A stretch of 64,000 bases of DNA, from positions 152,685-216,684 of the forward strand of contig CAJNDS010000140.1 of the NCBI GenBank assembly GCA_905221605.1. The letters run 5' to 3'. This DNA comes from Symbiodinium natans. Taxonomy: Eukaryota > Sar > Dinophyceae > Suessiales > Symbiodiniaceae. Below, one piece after another: positions 44,670-57,105 of the stretch. Position numbers and translations under genes: made by a program. Below the pieces are notes generated by a model. It saw nothing but the letters and a program-made list of their open reading frames with translations. It was not told where the DNA came from and ran no database searches. Every line of letters begins with the position of its first letter. Position 1 is the first letter of the stretch.

Positions 44670-45129
44670 ATGTGCCTGGGTCAGTTTTTTGGGCCCGCCA
44701 AACGGGCCGGAAACCCGACCACCAAAATGGGACGAAAACTGGTCGTCGGGGTGGGAAGACAAAGCAGCCCGACAAGCAAACAAACACTTGGAGCCAAAAG
44801 CACGACCCCCAAAACGAAAATGCTGCGGTTCCAAAACTGCGCCCACGGCGCGGCCGCAAATTCTGTGCTCTGGCTGCTGCTGGCATGAAGAAAGCTGCCC
44901 AGAAAACAGCCCCAAAAACGAAGCCGGAAACCGCGAATTTTGCACGCCAATCGGGCACATTGCCGCCAAGAATTAATGGTGCTGTAGCATCCAAGATGTT
45001 TGCACGGACCTTGCTGTGACATTGCCAGGCATTGTAGAAGCCCTTCTTGCAGAGAATTCGATCATGCTACCTGATGGCATTCTTGCGATACTATCTGGGC
45101 CCCTCCTGTTGAAGCCGGACGGTTGACCG

Positions 45130-45232
45130 CTTGGCGTCACAAAAGCAAGACCACCAATACTTGCAAGCCCGCTCCGGGCTTTGCAGACCCACCAACGCAA
45201 CCGCTGGGCAGGGCAAGTAACAACACACTTGG
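45130..45232. other. Indel-rich patch in array unit
   Basis: A short patch between 'ggttgaccgcttgg' and 'cttggactacaac' with an inserted 'gcaagtaacaac' and several missing bases. Confidence 0.6.
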
Positions 45233-48200
45233 ACTACAACGCTACAACTACACGAAAAAAGTGGTCCAGCGGGGCCCTCCCCTTTCCTTAATTAGCCTTG
45301 TAAAACCCAAACGGGGTGCACGGTCCCACGCAGAAGAACGGAGGGATTTAGCGGGTCCCACCGAAACCCAGTGCGGTCCCACGCAGAAGAACGCGGGTCC
45401 CACCGAAACCAGGCACGGTCCCACGCAGAAGAACGCGGGCCTCCCCGAAACCCAGTTCGGTCCCACGCAGAAGAACGCGGGTCCCGCCGGAAGCCGGCAC
45501 GGTCCCACGCAGAAGAACACGGGTTTACCGAGACCCGGTACGGGCCCACGCAGAAGAACGCGGGTCCCACCGAGACCCGGTACGGTCCCACGCAGAAGAA
45601 CGCGGGGCCCACCGAGACCCGGTACGGTCCCACGCAGAAGAACGCGGGCCCCGCCGATTTTAGCGCATTCCCACGCAGAAGAACGCGGGTCCCACCGAAA
45701 CCCAGTGTGCTCCCGCGCAGAAGAACGCGGGTGCCACGTGGTCTCATAGAAGCTTAGCGCTTCAGAGAAGTAAAATGCTATGAGTGACGTGCCAAGTTTC
45801 CGCGCTGCCGAACGGCTAACTCATCTCTTGAGCTGGTTTAGGTTGCTGAAAAGCATGATTTGTGGGGCCAGGTTTGCAAGCCGGATTCCGGTCGCAGAGT
45901 GAGCTTCAGCTTGATGGGCCCTGAATGTGCCTGGGTCAGGTTTTTTGGGCCCGCCAAACGGGCCGGAAACCCGATCACCAAAATGGGACGAAAACTGGCG
46001 TCGGGGTGGGAAGACAAAGCAGCCCGACAAACAAACAAACACTTGGAGCCAAAAGCACGACCCCAAAAACGAAAATGCTGCGGTTCCAAAACTGCGCCCA
46101 CGGCGCGGCCGCAAATTCTGTGCCCTGGCTGCTGCTGGCATGAAGAAAGCTGCCCAGAAAACAGCCCCAAAAACGAAGCCGGAAACCGCGAATTTTGCAT
46201 GCCAATCGGGCACATTGCCGCCAAGAATTCATGGTGCTGTAGCATCCAAGATGTTTGCACGGACCTTGCTGTGACATTGCCAGGCATTGCAGAAGCCCTT
46301 CTTGCAGACAATTCGATCATGCTATTTGCCTGATGGCATTCTTGAGATACTATTTGGGCCCCTCCTGTTGAAGCCGGACGGTTGACCGTTTGGCGGCACC
46401 AAAAGCAAGCCCACCAATATGGCAAGCCCGCTCCGGGCTTTGCAGACCACACACCAACGCACCGGCTGGGCAGACACTTGGACTACAACGCTACAACTAC
46501 ACGAAAAAAGTGGTCCAGTGGGGCCCTCCCCTTTCCTTAATTAGCCTTGTAAAACCCAAACGGGGTGTACGGTCCCACGCAGAAGAACGGAGGGATTTAG
46601 CGGGTCCCACCGAAACCCAGTGCGGTCCCACGCAGAAGAACGCGGGTCCCACCGAAACCAGGCACGGTCCCACGCAGAAGAACGCGGGCCTCCCCGAAAC
46701 CCAGTTCGGTCCCACGCAGAAGAACGCGGGTCCCGCCGGAAGCCGGCACGGTCCCACGCAGAAGAACACGGGTTTTACCGAGACCCGGTACGGGCCCACG
46801 CAGAAGAACGCGGGTCCCACCGAGACCCGGTACGGTCCCACGCAGAAGAACGCGGGGCCCACCGAGACCCGGTACGGTCCCACGCAGAAGAACGCGGGCC
46901 CCGCCGATTTTTAGCGCATTCCCACGCAGAAGAACGCGGGTCCCACCGAAACCCAGTGTGCTCCCGCGCAGAAGAACGCGGGTGCCACGTGGTCTCATAG
47001 AAGCTTAGCGCTTCAGAGAAGTAAAATGCTATGAGTGACGTGCCAAGTTTCCGCGCTGCCGAACGGCTAACTCATCTCTTGAGCTGGTTTAGGTTGCTGA
47101 AAAGCATGATTTGTGGGGCCAGGTTTGCAAGCCGGATTCCGGTCGCAGAGTGAGCTTCAGCTTGATGGGCCCTGAATGTGCCTGGGTCAGGTTTTTTGGG
47201 CCCGCCAAACGGGCCGGAAACCCGATCACCAAAATGGGACGAAAACTGGCGTCGGGGTGGGAAGACAAAGCAGCCCGACAAACAAACAAACACTTGGAGC
47301 CAAAAGCACGACCCCAAAAACGAAAATGCTGCGGTTCCAAAACTGCGCCCACGGCGCGGCCGCAAATTCTGTGCCCTGGCTGCTGCTGGCATGAAGAAAG
47401 CTGCCCAGAAAACAGCCCCAAAAACGAAGCCGGAAACCGCGAATTTTGCATGCCAATCGGGCACATTGCCGCCAAGAATTCATGGTGCTGTAGCATCCAA
47501 GATGTTTGCACGGACCTTGCTGTGACATTGCCAGGCATTGCAGAAGCCCTTCTTGCAGACAATTCGATCATGCTATTTGCCTGATGGCATTCTTGAGATA
47601 CTATTTGGGCCCCTCCTGTTGAAGCCGGACGGTTGACCGTTTGGCGGCACCAAAAGCAAGCCCACCAATATGGCAAGCCCGCTCCGGGCTTTGCAGACCA
47701 CACACCAACGCACCGGCTGGGCAGACACTTGGACTACAACGCTACAACTACACGAAAAAAGTGGTCCAGTGGGGCCCTCCCCTTTCCTTAATTAGCCTTG
47801 TAAAACCCAAACGGGGTGTACGGTCCCACGCAGAAGAACGGAGGGATTTAGCGGGTCCCACCGAAACCAGGCACGGTCCCACGCAGAAGAACGCGGGCCT
47901 CCCCGAAACCCAGTTCGGTCCCACGCAGAAGAACGCAGGCCTCCCCGAAACCCAGTTCGGTCCCACGCAGAAGAACGCGGGTCCCGCCGGAAGCCGGCAC
48001 GGTCCCACGCAGAAGAACACGGGTTTAACCGAGACCCGGTACGGTCCCACGCAGAAGAACGCGGGCCCACCGAGACCCGGCACGGTACCACGCAGAAGAA
48101 CGCGGGCCCCGCCGATTTTTAGTGCATTCCCACGCAGAAGAACGCGGGTCCCACCGAAACCCAGTGTGCTCCCGTGCAGAAGAACGCGGGTGCCACGTGG

Positions 48201-48811
48201 TCTCATAGAAGCTTAGCGCTTTAGAGAAGTAAAACGCTATGAGTGACGTGCCAAGTTTCCGCGCTGCCGAACAGCTAACTCATCTCTTGAGCTGGTTCAG
48301 GTTGCTTAAAAGCATGATTTGCGGGGCCAGGTTTGCAAGCCGGATTCCGGTCGCAGAGTGAGCTTCAGCTTGATGGGCCCTGAATGTGCCTGGGTCAGTT
48401 TTTTGGGCCCGCCAAACGGGCCGGAAACCCGACCACCAAAATGGGACGAAAACTGGTCGTCGGGGTGGGAAGACAAAGCAGCCCGACAAACAAACAAACA
48501 CTTGGAGCCAAAAGCACGGCCCCAAAAACGAAAATGCTGCGGTTCCAAAACTGCGCCCACGGCGCGGCCGCAAATTCTGTGCCCTGGCTGCTGCTGGCAT
48601 GAAGAAAGCTGCCCAGAAAACAGCCCCAAAAACGAAGCCGGAAACCGCGAATTTTGCACGCCAATCGGGCACATTGCCGCCAAGAATTAATTGTGCTGTA
48701 GCATCCAAGATGTTTGCACGGACCCTGCTGTGACATTGCCAGGCATTGTAGAAGCCCTTCTTGCAGAGAATTCGATCATGCTACCTGATGGCATTCTTGC
48801 GATACTATTTG

Positions 48812-49262
48812 GCCCCTCCTGTTGAGCCGCGGTTGACCGTTTTGCGGCACCCAAAGGTCCAGCCACCATTGCAAGCCCCCCTCTCCGGCTTTGCAGACCA
48901 CACACCACTCACCGTCGGGGGGCAGACCTTGGACTACAACTCTTACAACTACACGAAAAAGTGGTCTCAAGTGGGGCCCTCCCCTTCCCTTAATTAGCCT
49001 GTAAAACCCAAATCGTGGTGTAACGTCCCACGCAGAAGAACGTAGGGATTTAGTCGGGTCCCCCCGAAACCCAGTGCGTCCCACGCTTGAAGAACGCGGG
49101 TCCCCCACCGAAAAAAAAAAAAGACCGTCCAAATGTGAAAAAAAAAACAAACCGTCACGGTCCCCACTCAGAAGAACCGCGGGCCTCCCCGAACCCGTTC
49201 GGTTCCCACTCAGAAAACCCGCGGTCCCGCCGAAGCCGGCCTGTCCCCGCAGAAGAACACGG
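48812..49262. other. Indel-rich patch in array unit
   Basis: Many one-base changes plus two A-runs ('ccgaaaaaaaaaaaagacc', 'gtgaaaaaaaaaacaaacc') at sub-repeat positions. Part of the usual sub-repeat block is unreadable. Confidence 0.75.
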
Positions 49263-49909
49263 GTTGACCGAGACCCGGTACGGGCCCACGCAGAAAAACG
49301 CGGGTCCCACCGAGACCCGGTACGGTCCCACGCAGAAGAACGCGGGGCCCACCGAGACCCGGTACGGTCCCACGCAGAAGAACGCGGGCCCCGCCGATTT
49401 TTAGCGCATTCCCACGCAGAAGAACGCGGGTCCCACCGAAACCCAGTGTGCTCCCGCGCAGAAGAACGCGGGTGCCACGTGGTCTCATAGAAGCTTAGCG
49501 CTTCAGAGAAGTAAAATGCTATGAGTGACGTGCCAAGTTTCCGCGCTGCCGAACGGCTAACTCATCTCTTGAGCTGGTTTAGGTTGCTGAAAAGCATGAT
49601 TTGTGGGGCCAGGTTTGCCAGCCGGATTCCGGTCGCAGAGTGAGCTTCAGCTTGATGGGCCCTGAATGTGCCTGGGTCAGTTTTTTGGGCCCGCCAAACG
49701 GGCCGGAAACCCGATGCGTCGGGGTGGGAAGACAAAGCAGCCCGACAAACAAACAAACACTTGGAGCCAAAAGCACGACCCCAAAAACGAAAATGCTGCG
49801 GTTCCAAAACTGCGCCCACGGCGACGGCGCAAATTCTGTGCCCTGGCTGCTGCTGGCATGAAGAAAGCTGCCCAGAAAACAGCCCCAAAAACGAAGCCGG
49901 AAACCGCGA

Positions 49910-50520
49910 ATTTTTTGCAATTCCAATCGGCAACATTGCCGCCAGATTCATGGTTGCTGTAGCATCCAAGATTTTGCACGACCTTGCGTGACATTGCAGG
50001 CAATATTGCAGAAAGCCCTTCTGCAGACAATTTCGTTCATGCTTTTGCCGGATGCATTCTTGAGCTCTATTTGGGCCCCTCCTGTTGAAGCCGGACGGTT
50101 GACCGTTTGGCGGCACCAAAAGCAAGCCCACCAATATGGCAAGCCCGCTCCGGGCTTTGCAGACCACACACCAACGCACCGGCTGGGCAGACACTTGACA
50201 CAACCTACCAACTACACTAAAACGTGGTCCAGTGTGGCCCTCCCTTTCTAATAGGCCTTGTAAACCCAAACTGGTGTACGGGCCACGCAGAAGAACGAGG
50301 TATTTCGCGGTTCCCCACCGAAACCCATTGCGGTCCACGCAGAAGCAACGCGGGTCCCCCCGAAAACCAGTCACGTCCCACGCAGAGAACGCGGCCTCCC
50401 CGAAAACCCATTGGTCCCCACGCAGAGAACGCGTTCCCGCCGGCAAGCCGGCACGGTCACCACGCATAAGAACCCGAACCACCCACCACGGTTTTACCGA
50501 ACCCGTTAACTGGCCCACGC
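49910..50520. other. Indel-rich patch in array unit
   Basis: Two noisy runs (49910-50075 and 50197-50520) separated by about 120 clean bases. Typical one-base losses in homopolymers ('ttttttgcaattcc', 'ccaagattttgcacgacc'). Confidence 0.7.
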
Positions 50521-52604
50521 AGAAGAACGCGGGTCCCACCGAGACCCGGTACGGTCCCACGCAGAAGAACGCGGGGCCCACCGAGACCCGGTACGGCCCC
50601 ACGCAGAAGAACGCGGGCCCCGCCGATTTTTAGCGCATTCCCACGCAGAAGAACGCGGGTCCCACCGAAACCCAGTGTGCTCCCGCGCAGAAGAACGCGG
50701 GTGCCACGTGGTCTCATAGAAGCTTAGCGCTTCAGAGAAGTAAAATGCTATGAGTGACGTGCCAAGTTTCCGCGCTGCCGAACGGCTAACTCATCTCTTG
50801 AGCTGGTTTAGGTTGCTGAAAAGCATGATTTGTGGGGCCAGGTTTGCCAGCCGGATTCCGGTCGCAGAGTGAGCTTCAGCTTGATGGGCCCTGAATGTGC
50901 CTGGGTCAGTTTTTTGGGCCCGCCAAACGGGCCGGAAACCCGATGCGTCGGGGTGGGAAGACAAAGCAGCCCGACAAACAAACAAACACTTGGAGCCAAA
51001 AGCACGACCCCAAAAACGAAAATGCTGCGGTTCCAAAACTGCGCCCACGGCGACGGCGCAAATTCTGTGCCCTGGCTGCTGCTGGCATGAAGAAAGCTGC
51101 CCAGAAAACAGCCCCAAAAACGAAGCCGGAAACCGCGAATTTTGCATGCCAATAGGGCACATTGCCGCCAAGAATTCATGGTGCTGTAGCATCCAAGATG
51201 TTTGCACGGACCTTGCTGTGACATTGCCAGGCATTGCAGAAGCCCTTCTTGCAGACAATTCGATCATGCTATTTGCCTGATGGCATTCTTGAGATACTAT
51301 TTGGGCCCCTCCTGTTGAAGCCGGACGGTTGACCGTTTGGCGGCACCAAAAGCAAGCCCACCAATATGGCAAGCCCGCTCCGGGCTTTGCAGACCACACA
51401 CCAACGCACCGGCTGGGCAGACACTTGGACTACAACGCTACAACTACACGAAAAAAGTGGTCCAGTGGGGCCCTCCCCTTTCCTTAATTAGCCTTGTAAA
51501 ACCCAAACGGGGTGTACGGTCCCACGCAGAAGAACGGAGGGATTTAGCGGGTCCCACCGAAACCCAGTGCGGTCCCACGCAGAAGAACGCGGGTCCCACC
51601 GAAACCAGGCACGGTCCCACGCAGAAGAACGCGGGCCTCCCCGAAACCCAGTTCGGTCCCACGCAGAAGAACGCGGGTCCCGCCGGAAGCCGGCACGGTC
51701 CCACGCAGAAGAACACGGGTTTACCGAGACCCGGTACGGGCCCACGCAGAAGAACGCGGGTCCCACCGAGACCCGGTACGGTCCCACGCAGAAGAACGCG
51801 GGGCCCACCGAGACCCGGTACGGTCCCACGCAGAAGAACGCGGGCCCCGCCGATTTTAGCGCATTCCCACGCAGAAGAACGCGGGTCCCACCGAAACCCA
51901 GTGTGCTCCCGCGCAGAAGAACGCGGGTGCCACGTGGTCTCATAGAAGCTTAGCGCTTCAGAGAAGTAAAATGCTATGAGTGACGTGCCAAGTTTCCGCG
52001 CTGCCGAACGGCTAACTCATCTCTTGAGCTGGTTTAGGTTGCTGAAAAGCATGATTTGTGGGGCCAGGTTTGCAAGCCGGATTCCGGTCGCAGAGTGAGC
52101 TTCAGCTTGATGGGCCCTGAATGTGCCTGGGTCAGTTTTTTGGGCCCGCCAAACGGGCCGGAAACCCGATCACCAAAATGGGACGAAAACTGGCGTCGGG
52201 GTGGGAAGACAAAGCAGCCCGACAAACAAACAAACACTTGGAGCCAAAAGCACGACCCCCAAAACGAAAATGCTGCGGTTCCAAAACTGCGCCCACGGCG
52301 CGGCCGCAAATTCTGTGCTCTGGCTGCTGCTGGCATGAAGAAAGCTGCCCAGAAAACAGCCCCAAAAACGAAGCCGGAAACCGCGAATTTTGCACGCCAA
52401 TCGGGCACATTGCCGCCAAGAATTAATGGTGCTGTAGCATCCAAGATGTTTGCACGGACCTTGCTGTGACATTGCCAGGCATTGTAGAAGCCCTTCTTGC
52501 AGAGAATTCGATCATGCTACCTGATGGCATTCTTGCGATACTATCTGGGCCCCTCCTGTTGAAGCCGGACGGTTGACCGCTTGGCGGTACCAAAAGCAAG
52601 CCCA

Positions 52605-52985
52605 CCCACTATGGCAAGCCTCGCTCCGTGTTTGCAGACCACCCACCAACGTCACCGGCTGGCAGACACTTGGAATACAACGCATACCACTCCACGAAAA
52701 AAAGAGTGTCCAGTGGGGCACACCCTTCCCTTAATAGCCTTGTAAAAACCCAAAGGGAGGTGTACGGTCCCACGCGAAGAACGGAGGGATTTAGGGGTCC
52801 CACGCAACCAGTGCGGTCCCAGCAGAAAGAACGCGGGTCCCCACCGAAACAGGCACGGTCCCACGGCCGAAGAACGCGGGCCTCCCCGAAACACCAGTCG
52901 GTCCCACGCAGAAGAAAGCGGGTCAACCGGAAGCAGGCACGGTCCCACGCAGAAGAACACGGGTTTCCGAGAACCGCAGAAGAAC
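52605..52985. other. Indel-rich patch in array unit
   Basis: Begins after 'caagcccaccc' and covers the first six sub-repeats with frequent single-base gains and losses. 'acgcagaagaacacgggttt' is duplicated at its end. Confidence 0.7.
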
Positions 52986-55900
52986 ACGGGTTTTACGCAG
53001 AAGAACACGGGTTTTACCGAGACCCGGTACGGTCCCACGCAGAAGAACGCGGGTCCCACCGAGACCCGGTACCGTCCCACGCAGAAGAACGCGGGCCCCG
53101 CCGATTTTCAGTGCATTCCCACGCAGAAGAATGCGGGTCCCACCGAAACCCAGTGTGCTCCCGTGCAGAAGAACGCGGGTGCCACATGGTCTCATAGAAA
53201 CTTAGCACTTTAGAGAAGAAAAACGCTATGGATGACGTGCCAAGTGTCCGCACTGCCGAACAGTTAACTCACCTCTTGAGCTGGTTTAGGTTGCTTAAAA
53301 GCATGATTTCCGGGGCCAGGTTTGCAAGCCGGATTCCGGTCGCAGAGTGAGCTTCAGCGTGATGGGCCCTGAATGTGCCTGGGTCAGTTTTTTGGGCCCG
53401 CCGAGCGGGCCGGAAACCCGGCCACCAAAATGGGACGAAAACTGGTCGCCGGGGTGGGAAGACAAAGCAGCCCGACAAATAAACCAAAAACTTGGAGCCA
53501 GAAGCACGACCCCAAAAACGAAAATTCGGCGGTTCCGAAACTGCGCCCACGGCGCGGGCGGCAAATTCTGTGCTCTGGCTGCTGCTGGCATGAAGAAAGC
53601 TGCCCAGAAAATAGCCCAAAAAACGAAGCCGGAAACCGCGCATTTTGCAGGCCAATCGGGCACATTGCTGCAAAGCATTAATGGTGCTGTAGCATCCAAG
53701 ATGTTTGCGCGGACCTTGCTGCGACGTTGCCGGGCATTGCAGAAGCCCGTCTTGCAGACAATTCGATCATGCTACTTGCCTGATGGCATTCTTGCGATAC
53801 TATTTGGGCCCATCGTGTTGAAGCCGGACGGTTGACCGTTTGGCGGTACCAAAAGCAAGCCCACCCATATAGCAAGCCCACTCCGGGCTCTACAGACCAC
53901 ACACCAACGCACCGGCTGGGCAGGCGCTTGGACTACAATGCTGCAACTACACGAAAAAGTGGTCCAGCGGGGCCCTCCCCTTCCCTTAATTAGCCTTGTA
54001 AAACCCAAACGGGGTGTACGGTCCCACGCAGAAGAACGGAGGGATTTAGCGGGTCCCACCGAAACCCAGTGCGGTCCCACGCAGAAGAACGCGGGTCCCA
54101 CCGAAACCAGGCACGGTCCCACGCAGAAGAACGCGGGCCTCCCCGAAACCCAGTTCGGTCCCACGCAGAAGAACGCGGGTCCCGCCGGAAGCCGGCACGG
54201 TCCCACGCAGAAGAACACGGGTTTACCGAGACCCGGTACGGGCCCACGCAGAAGAACGCGGGTCCCACCGAGACCCGGTACGGTCCCACGCAGAAGAACG
54301 CGGGGCCCACCGAGACCCGGTACGGTCCCACGCAGAAGAACGCGGGCCCCGCCGATTTTTAGCGCATTCCCACGCAGAAGAACGCGGGTCCCACCGAAAC
54401 CCAGTGTGCTCCCGCGCAAAAGAACGCGGGTGCCACGTGGTCTCATAGAAGCTTAGCGCTTCAGAGAAGTAAAATGCTATGAGTGACGTGCCAAGTTTCC
54501 GCGCTGCCGAACGGCTAACTCATCTCTTGAGCTGGTTTAGGTTGCTGAAAAGCATGATTTGTGGGGCCAGGTTTGCAAGCCGGATTCCGGTCGCAGAGTG
54601 AGCTTCAGCTTGATGGGCCCTGAATGTGCCTGGGTCAGTTTTTTGGGCCCGCCAAACGGGCCGGAAACCCGATCACCAAAATGGGACGAAAACTGGCGTC
54701 GGGGTGGGAAGACAAAGCAGCCCGACAAACAAACAAACACTTGGAGCCAAAAGCACGACCCCAAAAACGAAAATGCTGCGGTTCCAAAACTGCGCCCACG
54801 GCGCGGCCGCAAATTCTGTGCCCTGGCTGCTGGCATGAAGAAAGCTGCCCAGAAAACAGCCCCAAAAACGAAGCCGGAAACCGCGAATTTTGCATGCCAA
54901 TCGGGCACATTGCCGCCAAGAATTCATGGTGCTGTAGCATCCAAGATGTTTGCACGGACCTTGCTGTGACATTGCCAGGCATTGCAGAAGCCCTTCTTGC
55001 AGACAATTCGATCATGCTATTTGCCTGATGGCATTCTTGAGATACTATTTGGGCCCCTCCTGTTGAAGCCGGACGGTTGACCGTTTGGCGGCACCAAAAG
55101 CAAGCCCACCAATATGGCAAGCCCGCTCCGGGCTTTGCAGACCACACACCAACGCACCGGCTGGGCAGACACTTGGACTACAACGCTACAACTACACGAA
55201 AAAAGTGGTCCAGTGGGGCCCTCCCCTTTCCTTAATTAGCCTTGTAAAACCCAAACGGGGTGTACGGTCCCACGCAGAAGAACGGAGGGATTTAGCGGGT
55301 CCCACCGAAACCCAGTGCGGTCCCACGCAGAAGAACGCGGGTCCCACCGAAACCAGGCACGGTCCCACGCAGAAGAACGCGGGCCTCCCCGAAACCCAGT
55401 TCGGTCCCACGCAGAAGAACGCGGGTCCCGCCGGAAGCCGGCACGGTCCCACGCAGAAGAACACGGGTTTACCGAGACCCGGTACGGGCCCACGCAGAAG
55501 AACGCGGGTCCCATCGAGACCCGGTACGGTCCCACGCAGAAGAACGCGGGGCCCACCGAGACCCGGTACGGTCCCACGCAGAAGAACGCGGGCCCCGCCG
55601 ATTTTAGCGCATTCCCACGCAGAAGAACGCGGGTCCCACCGAAACCCAGTGTGCTCCCGCGCAGAAGAACGCGGGTGCCACGTGGTCTCATAGAAGCTTA
55701 GCGCTTCAGAGAAGTAAAATGCTATGAGTGACGTGCCAAGTTTCCGCGCTGCCGAACGGCTAACTCATCTCTTGAGCTGGTTTAGGTTGCTGAAAAGCAT
55801 GATTTGTGGGGCCAGGTTTGCAAGCCGGATTCCGGTCGCAGAGTGAGCTTCAGCTTGATGGGCCCTGAATGTGCCTGGGTCAGTTTTTTGGGCCCGCCAA

Positions 55901-56707
55901 ACGGGCCGGAAACCCGACCACCAAAATGGGACGAAAACTGGTCGTCGGGGTGGGAAGACAAAGCAGCCCGACAAGCAAACAAACACTTGGAGCCAAAAGC
56001 ACGACCCCCAAAACGAAAATGCTGCGGTTCCAAAACTGCGCCCACGGCGCGGCCGCAAATTCTGTGCTCTGGCTGCTGCTGGCATGAAGAAAGCTGCCCA
56101 GAAAACAGCCCCAAAAACGAAGCCGGAAACCGCGAATTTTGCACGCCAATCGGGCACATTGCCGCCAAGAATTAATGGTGCTGTAGCATCCAAGATGTTT
56201 GCACGGACCTTGCTGTGACATTGCCAGGCATTGTAGAAGCCCTTCTTGCAGACAATTCGATCATGCTACCTGATGGCATTCTTGCGATACTATCTGGGCC
56301 CCTCCTGTTGAAGCCGGACGGTTGACCGCTTGGCGGTACCAAAAAGCAAGCCCACCAATATGGCAAGACCGCTCCGTGCTTTACAGACCACACACCAACG
56401 CACCGGCTGGGCAGACACTTGGACTACAACGCTACAACTACACGAAAAAAGTGGTCCAGCGGGGCCCTCCCCTTTCCTTAATTCGCCTTGTAAAACCCAA
56501 ACGGGGTGTACGGTCCCACGCAGAAGAACGGAGGGATTTAGCGGGTCCCACCGAAACCCAGTGCGGTCCCACGCAGAAGAACGCGGGTCCCACCGAAACC
56601 AGGCACGGTCCCACGCAGAAGAACGCGGGCCTCCCCGAAACCCAGTTCGGTCCCACGCAGAAGAACGCGGGCCTCCCCGAGACCCAGTTCGGTCCCACGC
56701 AGAAGAA

Positions 56708-57105
56708 CAACACGGGTTTACCGAACCCTCTCTTACTGGTCGTTCTTCCTCCTCCACATCCACGCAGAGAACGCGGGTCCCCCGAGGGACCCCGGAACGG
56801 TCCCCACGCATATACTTGCGGGGCCCCTGGAACACCACCGAGACCCGTACGGTCCCACCAGAATAAACGCGGGCCCCGCCGATTTTTTTAGCGCATTCCC
56901 CACGCGACGAACCGGTCAACCGAAAAAAAAAAAAAAACCCAGTGTGCTCCCGCAGCGCAGACTAAACGCGGGTGCCACGTGGTCTCATAGAAGCTTAGCG
57001 CGTTCAGGAGAATAAATGGCTCTGATGACTGCCAAGTGCCGCGCTGCCTAACGCTAAAACTCATCGCTTGAGCTGGTTTGGTTGCTGAAAAAGTCATGAT
57101 TTTTG
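56708..57105. other. Indel-rich patch in array unit
   Basis: From 'acaacacgggtttaccgaac' to 'gctgaaaaagtcatg' the unit is heavily altered, including 'ccgaaaaaaaaaaaaaaccc' and a stretch (about 56727-56760) with no counterpart in other units. Confidence 0.7.
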
